Assembly (NCBI GenBank): GCA_016873295.1
Contig: VGXM01000004.1
Location: forward strand, 1 to 64,000
Direction: 5' to 3'
Source of the DNA: Phycisphaerae bacterium
GTDB lineage: Bacteria > Planctomycetota > Phycisphaerae > Phycisphaerales > UBA1924
DNA: 64,000 nt
In this document: piece after piece, positions 60,454 to 64,000 of the stretch
How positions within the stretch are numbered: position 1 is the stretch's first letter
Layout of the letters: each line of letters starts with the position of its first letter
Notes under the pieces: generated by a model
The model's database searches: none
What the model was told of the DNA's origin: nothing
Seen by the model: the letters and a program-made list of their open reading frames with translations, nothing else
Translations under genes and position numbers: made by a program

Positions 60454-60520
60454 GCGGGGGGTTCATCGGCAGACGCCGCCCGGGCTTGAGCCGCCGGCGC
60501 GCAGCCCCCGAACTCGCGTG

Positions 60521-60554
60521 AAAAACGGGCCCGACGCGTCGGCGCCGGGCCCGT
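60521..60554 (-). terminator. Rho-independent terminator of rpsL-rpsG
   Basis: On the minus strand ACGGGCCCG pairs with CGGGCCCGT across a loop of about 12 nt and is followed directly by TTTTT. It lies 40 bp beyond the rpsG stop. This is the only textbook intrinsic terminator I see in the window. Confidence 0.85.
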
Positions 60555-60593
60555 ATTGGGACGATCGATTCTCGGCTCGAACGATCGCGGACG

Positions 60594-61088
60594 TCAGTTG
60601 GCGTAGTGGGCAAAGGCGCGGTTGGCCTCGGCCATGCGGTGCGTCTGCTCCCGCGTCTGCATGGCCTTGCCCTCGCCCTTGGCGGCGGAGTAGAGCTCGT
60701 CGGCGAGTCGGCTGAACATGGGCCGACCGCGCTCGCCCCGCACCGCCTCCAGGATCCAGCGGAACGCCAGCGAGATCTGGCGGGTCTTGTTCACCTGCAT
60801 GGGCACCTGGTAGTTGGCGCCGCCGATCCGCTTGGAGCGGACCTCGACGAACGGCTTGACGTTGTCGATGGCCTTCTGGAAGATCTCCAGGGCGTTGGCG
60901 GGCTTGTCGGGAGCGGTCTCCTTCTGGAGCTTCTCCTCGATCACCTCGAAGGCGTCGTAGACGACGCGCTGGGCCGTCGCCTTCTTGCCGTCCTGCATCA
61001 CGCAGTTGATGAACCGGGAGAGCACCAGGTCCCCGAAGCGGGGATCGGGCTGAAGCTGCTTATCGGCCGCCGTGATTCGTCCGCCCAT
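60594..61088 (-). CDS. rpsG: 30S ribosomal protein S7
   Basis: 164 residues. S7 signatures: DPRFGDLVLSRFINCVMQDG, VYDAFEVI, ALEIFQKAIDNVKPFVEVRS, RIGGANYQVPMQV, and ANRAFAHYAN at the end. It nucleates assembly of the 30S head. It follows rpsL by 39 bp; fusA and tuf, normally next, are absent and a terminator closes the unit. Confidence 0.97.
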   Translation of the reverse strand: MGGRITAADKQLQPDPRFGDLVLSRFINCVMQDGKKATAQRVVYDAFEVIEEKLQKETAPDKPANALEIFQKAIDNVKPFVEVRSKRIGGANYQVPMQVNKTRQISLAFRWILEAVRGERGRPMFSRLADELYSAAKGEGKAMQTREQTHRMAEANRAFAHYAN

Positions 61089-61127
61089 GTCGCTGGACCT
61101 TCTCCGAAACCGCCCGGGGGGCGTGGT

Positions 61128-61517
61128 TTACTTCTTGGCCGCGCCGCCCTTGGCCTTCTTGGCGCCGTACTTGCTCCGCCCGTTCTTCCGCCCCTCGACG
61201 CCCAGGCAGTCGAGCGTGCCGCGGACGATGTGGTAGCGGACGCCCGGCAGGTCCCGGACGCGCCCCCCCCGGACCAGGACGATCGAGTGCTCCTGGAGGT
61301 TGTGCCCCTCGCCCCCGATGTACGCCGTCACCTCGCGCCCGTTCGACAGACGCACGCGGGCGATCTTCCGGAGCGCCGAGTTGGGCTTCTTGGGCGTCAT
61401 CGTGCGCACGATCGTGCACACCCCACGCTTCTGGGGGCACAGCGCCAAGTCACGCACCTTGGACTTGCGCCCGAAGGGCTTGCGGGGGTTCCGAACCAAC
61501 TGGTTGATCGTGGGCAT
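61128..61517 (-). CDS. rpsL: 30S ribosomal protein S12
   Basis: 129 residues. The near-universal sequence includes [53 protein letters not shown], and [20 protein letters not shown]. The protein forms part of the decoding centre. K in TPKKPNSA and the [10 protein letters not shown] loop are the positions where streptomycin resistance changes arise; both are wild-type. It has a promoter at 61594-61621. Confidence 0.98.
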   Translation of the reverse strand: MPTINQLVRNPRKPFGRKSKVRDLALCPQKRGVCTIVRTMTPKKPNSALRKIARVRLSNGREVTAYIGGEGHNLQEHSIVLVRGGRVRDLPGVRYHIVRGTLDCLGVEGRKNGRSKYGAKKAKGGAAKK

Positions 61518-61593
61518 CCGTCGCGTGTCCCGTAAAACGGCCTGTGGGTCGCCCATGCCCGGGGGTCAAGACTCCGCTCCGGGTGGGGCCCGA

Positions 61594-61621
61594 ATACTAG
61601 CCGGACCCCGGCCCGGGGCAA
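61594..61621 (-). promoter_or_regulatory. sigma70-type promoter of rpsL-rpsG
   Basis: On the minus strand TTGCCC (61621-61616) and TAGTAT (61599-61594) have a 16-bp spacer; each hexamer matches consensus at 4 of 6 positions. It predicts a leader of about 70 nt before rpsL. Confidence 0.5.
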
Positions 61622-61685
61622 CCCGAGGCCTTCCGGCGAGCGCCATCCCCGCACGACCGCCGCCCCCTACGCCCCCCGAACGCGG

Positions 61686-62294
61686 TCAGCGCCGGGCCAC
61701 CTTCTTGATCTCCTCGGTCTGGATCCACACCTTCTCGCCGGTCTCGATGTTCACCAGCTCGAGGTTGGCCTGGTAGTAGTTCACCACCGTCCGCTGGTCG
61801 CGGCTGCGCTCCACGCTGTCGTTGATCTGTCCGATCATCATGAAATCGGCGCCCAGCTCCTTGCCCATCCGCTTGACGGTGGCGGGGTCCGACCAGTCCT
61901 TCTGCTGGAGGCGTTCGTCGCGGACCTCGCCCCGCTGGTCGCGGTCGGCGACCAGGCGCACGCGCTGGGAGTTGATCAGCTCCTCCTCGACGCGCTTGGT
62001 GATGAGCTTGGTTTCGATGTAGTCGCCCGTGCCGTTGCGCACGGTGCCGACGATGACGATCGGGCGTCGCCCGCCGTTCTCGCGCACGAAGGCGTCGATC
62101 CAGGGCTTGGACAGGCAGTCGTTGACCATGCCGCGGTAGATCCGGCGGGCGTCGTCGTCGTCGAAGCGGTAGCCGACGTCGATGGTGGTCTCCGGGTCGG
62201 TTCGGCTGACGTTCCAGTTGGGGTTGGTGCACCCTGCGAGGGCGGCGGCCGCGGCGAGGCCCGCGGCGAGGGTCAGTCGGGTCGTGCGGGTCAT
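61686..62294 (-). CDS. lpoB: LpoB-like penicillin-binding-protein activator lipoprotein
   Basis: 202 residues. The lipobox is ALAGC with Cys22. The mature part matches the LpoB fold: RRIYRGMVNDCLSKPWIDAF, PIVIVGTVRNGTGDYIETKL, LGADFMMIGQINDSVERS, VVNYYQANLELVNIETGEKV. In gammaproteobacteria LpoB sits in the outer membrane and activates PBP1b. Here it may regulate whatever peptidoglycan enzymes exist or a related envelope process. It is last in a cluster with another lipoprotein and a COG3014-like protein, an arrangement known elsewhere. Confidence 0.82.
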   Translation of the reverse strand: MTRTTRLTLAAGLAAAAALAGCTNPNWNVSRTDPETTIDVGYRFDDDDARRIYRGMVNDCLSKPWIDAFVRENGGRRPIVIVGTVRNGTGDYIETKLITKRVEEELINSQRVRLVADRDQRGEVRDERLQQKDWSDPATVKRMGKELGADFMMIGQINDSVERSRDQRTVVNYYQANLELVNIETGEKVWIQTEEIKKVARR

Positions 62295-62384
62295 GGTCGT
62301 CTCCCGTGGGGATGCCCGGCGCGGCCAGCGCCGCCCGAGCGCTCGTTTCTACGCGCTGTTCGTAGGCCGGTTCCCGCCCGGGGG

Positions 62385-62963
62385 TCAGGGGGTGCTGAAC
62401 CGGGCCCGAACACGCTCTCGTGCCGAGACGAGGTAGTCGCGCCCCGTGCGGATGTCGGCGATCAGGCGCTCCACCCCCGCCCACGCCTCGTCGCCCCAGA
62501 CGGGTCGCTCGGCGGAGAGGCGGGCGATGGCCTGGTCGGCGCGGTCGATCTCCGCGGCGTAGGCGGCCAGGAGCCGATCCGGGTCGATGGACGCCTCGGC
62601 CCGGTGTCGGGCGTCGATCGACGGCCGCGCGCGCACCACGACGCCGATCTCGTCGGCGGCGGCGTCGAAGCGGTCGAGGTTGAGCAGATCCCACGACACC
62701 GCCGTGGGGTACCCCTCGCGGCGCATCACGCCGATGTAGCTCCAGAACTCGGGGGGCGCGTGCCCCACCAGCGAGGCCAGTTGCCCGGCCAGGACCCGTC
62801 GGGCGTCGACGCTGGCGGCGCCGGGGCTGGGCCCGACCCCCAACCCCACCATGGGGATGGGTCGCGCGTCGGGCGTGGCGACGGATTCGCGGCGCTCGCT
62901 CGCGCAGCCGGCGACGAGCGGGGCGAGCACGAGGGCGGAGGCCAGCAGGATTCTTACGTGCAC
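62385..62963 (-). CDS. lipoprotein of the LpoB/COG3014 cluster
   Basis: 192 residues from GTG 62963 (GGGAGG 5 nt upstream; GTG 62969 overlapping the previous stop is an alternative). The lipobox is LVAGC with Cys20. The mature region is helical with charged residues (AYAAEIDRADQAIARLSAER). In other bacteria this position often holds a YcfL/DUF1425 lipoprotein, but I cannot confirm that family here. Presumably outer-membrane associated. Confidence 0.6.
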   Translation of the reverse strand: MHVRILLASALVLAPLVAGCASERRESVATPDARPIPMVGLGVGPSPGAASVDARRVLAGQLASLVGHAPPEFWSYIGVMRREGYPTAVSWDLLNLDRFDAAADEIGVVVRARPSIDARHRAEASIDPDRLLAAYAAEIDRADQAIARLSAERPVWGDEAWAGVERLIADIRTGRDYLVSARERVRARFSTP

Positions 62964-62965
62964 GC

Positions 62966-64000
62966 TCACCTCCCACCGTGGACGACGACGGCCCGCAGGC
63001 CCATTGGAGCCGCGTCGACCTCGCACTCGACGCGCTGGATGGTACCTCCCCCGCCCAGGAACTCGACCGCGATCCGGTGCCGCCCCTCCGGGAGGGAGAG
63101 GAGCCCGACGCGGGCCTGGGCCGGGAGCATGGACCAGCAGCGCAGGTCCGCCGCTTCGGTGGCCATGAGGAGGCCCAGCCCGGCGATGCCGCCCAGCACG
63201 CGCACCAGGTCGCGGTTCTCGCGGCGCTGCTGCTGGGCGACGGCCTCGGTGGCGACGACCGTGGCGCCGGCCTTGAGCATGGAGCGGAGCACGGCCCGCG
63301 AGTAGATCTGAGGCAACTGTCGGCGGTGGTTCTCCTCCGCGACCGATGCCAGGTCCTCGACCAGGTCCAGTTGCAGCGCCCGGGGGTCGCCCGGGGCCAG
63401 CACGCGGACCGACGCCACCTGGCTGGGGTGGGGCACGAGGCGGGGGAGCTCGAGGTACACCGGCAGGGAGAGGATGGGGATGGGGCCGACGCGCTCGACG
63501 TCGCGCGTGGGGGCCCGCCCCGAGAGCGCGACCACGAGCACGTTGTACCGCCCCCTGGGGAGTTCGCCCAGCCCGGCGAAGCGGGCGGGGGCGACGTCGC
63601 CCACGAGGCCGCGCTGAAGGGTGAGGGCCTGCTCGAGGCGTCGCCCCGCGACGCGCTGGAACTCGGTCTCGCCGGTCTGCATGAAGGCGAGGGCGGAGAG
63701 GTAGACGCCCAGGGGGCTCTCGACGAACTCGCCGGCGGGGTTGTCGAGGCGGGGGGCATGGGCCCGGGCCGAGGCGAGGGTCTCGCCGCCGCGGCGGTCG
63801 AGCTCGCGCGAGAGGGCGAGGTAGCGGTCGCGGAGGAGGTCGGTCTTGCGGGCCATTCGGCGGGCCTCGACGGTCACCCCGCCGTCGATCGTGCCCAGGC
63901 TGTAGTGGGCCAGCATCTTGAGAACGTTGACGTAGAGGTCCTCGTAGGGGCTGGCGAGGTAGGTGGTGGCGGCGTCGGATCGGAGCCACTGCGCGACGGC
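62966..64000 (-). CDS. COG3014-like secreted protein, 5' end beyond the window
   Basis: 344 codons are visible and the frame is open to the edge. The segment YEDLYVNVLKMLAHYSLGTI, with VEARRMARKTDLLRDRY, is characteristic of COG3014-type proteins. A helical region follows, then a beta-rich part (RGRYNVLVVALSGRAPT, GRHRIAVEFLGGGGT) and a possible membrane segment near VLGGIAGLGLLMATE. Linked to LpoB here and, from general knowledge, in many proteobacteria, where function is undetermined. Stop codon overlaps the GTG 62969 candidate start of the next gene. Confidence 0.72.
   Translation of the reverse strand, partial: AVAQWLRSDAATTYLASPYEDLYVNVLKMLAHYSLGTIDGGVTVEARRMARKTDLLRDRYLALSRELDRRGGETLASARAHAPRLDNPAGEFVESPLGVYLSALAFMQTGETEFQRVAGRRLEQALTLQRGLVGDVAPARFAGLGELPRGRYNVLVVALSGRAPTRDVERVGPIPILSLPVYLELPRLVPHPSQVASVRVLAPGDPRALQLDLVEDLASVAEENHRRQLPQIYSRAVLRSMLKAGATVVATEAVAQQQRRENRDLVRVLGGIAGLGLLMATEAADLRCWSMLPAQARVGLLSLPEGRHRIAVEFLGGGGTIQRVECEVDAAPMGLRAVVVHGGR

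Overview
The window is very GC-rich and gene-dense. It looks like a Planctomycetota chromosome, most likely class Phycisphaerae. Sequence-based reasons: dockerin-like C-terminal tags ending in the LNLYN pattern (51654-52046, 54032-55534); a prepilin-type N-terminus of the planctomycete G-F-T-L-I-E-L-L kind (58038-59015); a CxxC-KYNLRGL-CPEC zinc ribbon on a membrane protein (39906-40871); several proteins resembling anti-sigma factors beside ECF sigma factors; and an LptD-like barrel indicating an outer membrane. No rRNA, tRNA, CRISPR array, phage or transposase gene was found.

Layout. 1-5925: end of an LptD-type gene, a convergent lipoprotein, thiS-thiG, and an S41 peptidase with a PDZ domain. 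6028-15801: a minus-strand run of eight genes, mostly overlapping or closely spaced, in transcription order phosphoglycerate mutase (apgM type), galactokinase, BtpA-like, GT87, GT2, M48 protease, M20 peptidase and class III aminotransferase. 15854-16870: agmatinase-like. 17443-18961: site-2 protease, rplT, rpmI. 19126-23519: two ECF sigma systems with putative anti-sigma proteins on both sides of a DUF4286-like gene. 23717-34263: a minus-strand operon whose first eight genes overlap at all seven junctions. It encodes a TonB-like membrane anchor fused to a von Willebrand A domain, a secreted helical protein, ExbB, two ExbDs, two very large helical-repeat envelope proteins and a secreted zinc-ribbon protein, followed by a tRNA-binding-domain protein. 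34550-35945: pyrH-frr. 36828-47587: HD protein, SppA, zincin, membrane zinc ribbon, MoxR, CDGSH protein, a giant FAD/Fe-S oxidase and a DUF4139-like protein. 47733-51568: GATase, PfkB kinase, glnS. 51654-59015: dockerin proteins, methyltransferase, GT2, carbamoyltransferase, prepilin-like protein. 59563-64000: metallophosphoesterase, rpsG, rpsL, and an LpoB / lipoprotein / COG3014-like cluster that runs off the edge.

Two signals stand out. First, a family of palindromic repeats with a 192-bp period (11 units at five loci: about 16872, 23526, 35946, 47585, 57614). Every locus lies exactly between two convergent genes. Stem positions covary between copies, and the CTAG/TAG termini often supply the neighbouring stop codon. 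Second, the TonB-VWA / ExbB / ExbD / ExbD operon, which looks like a proton-motive-force-driven envelope machine with a VWA domain where TonB's receptor-binding part would be.

Possible working links: the GT87/GT2/galactokinase run suggests sugar or lipid glycosylation metabolism next to central carbon metabolism; LptD, LpoB/COG3014, SppA and the site-2 protease are envelope upkeep; rplT/rpmI, rpsL/rpsG, frr, pyrH and glnS are housekeeping. Promoter calls rest on eye-matched hexamers and are tentative.
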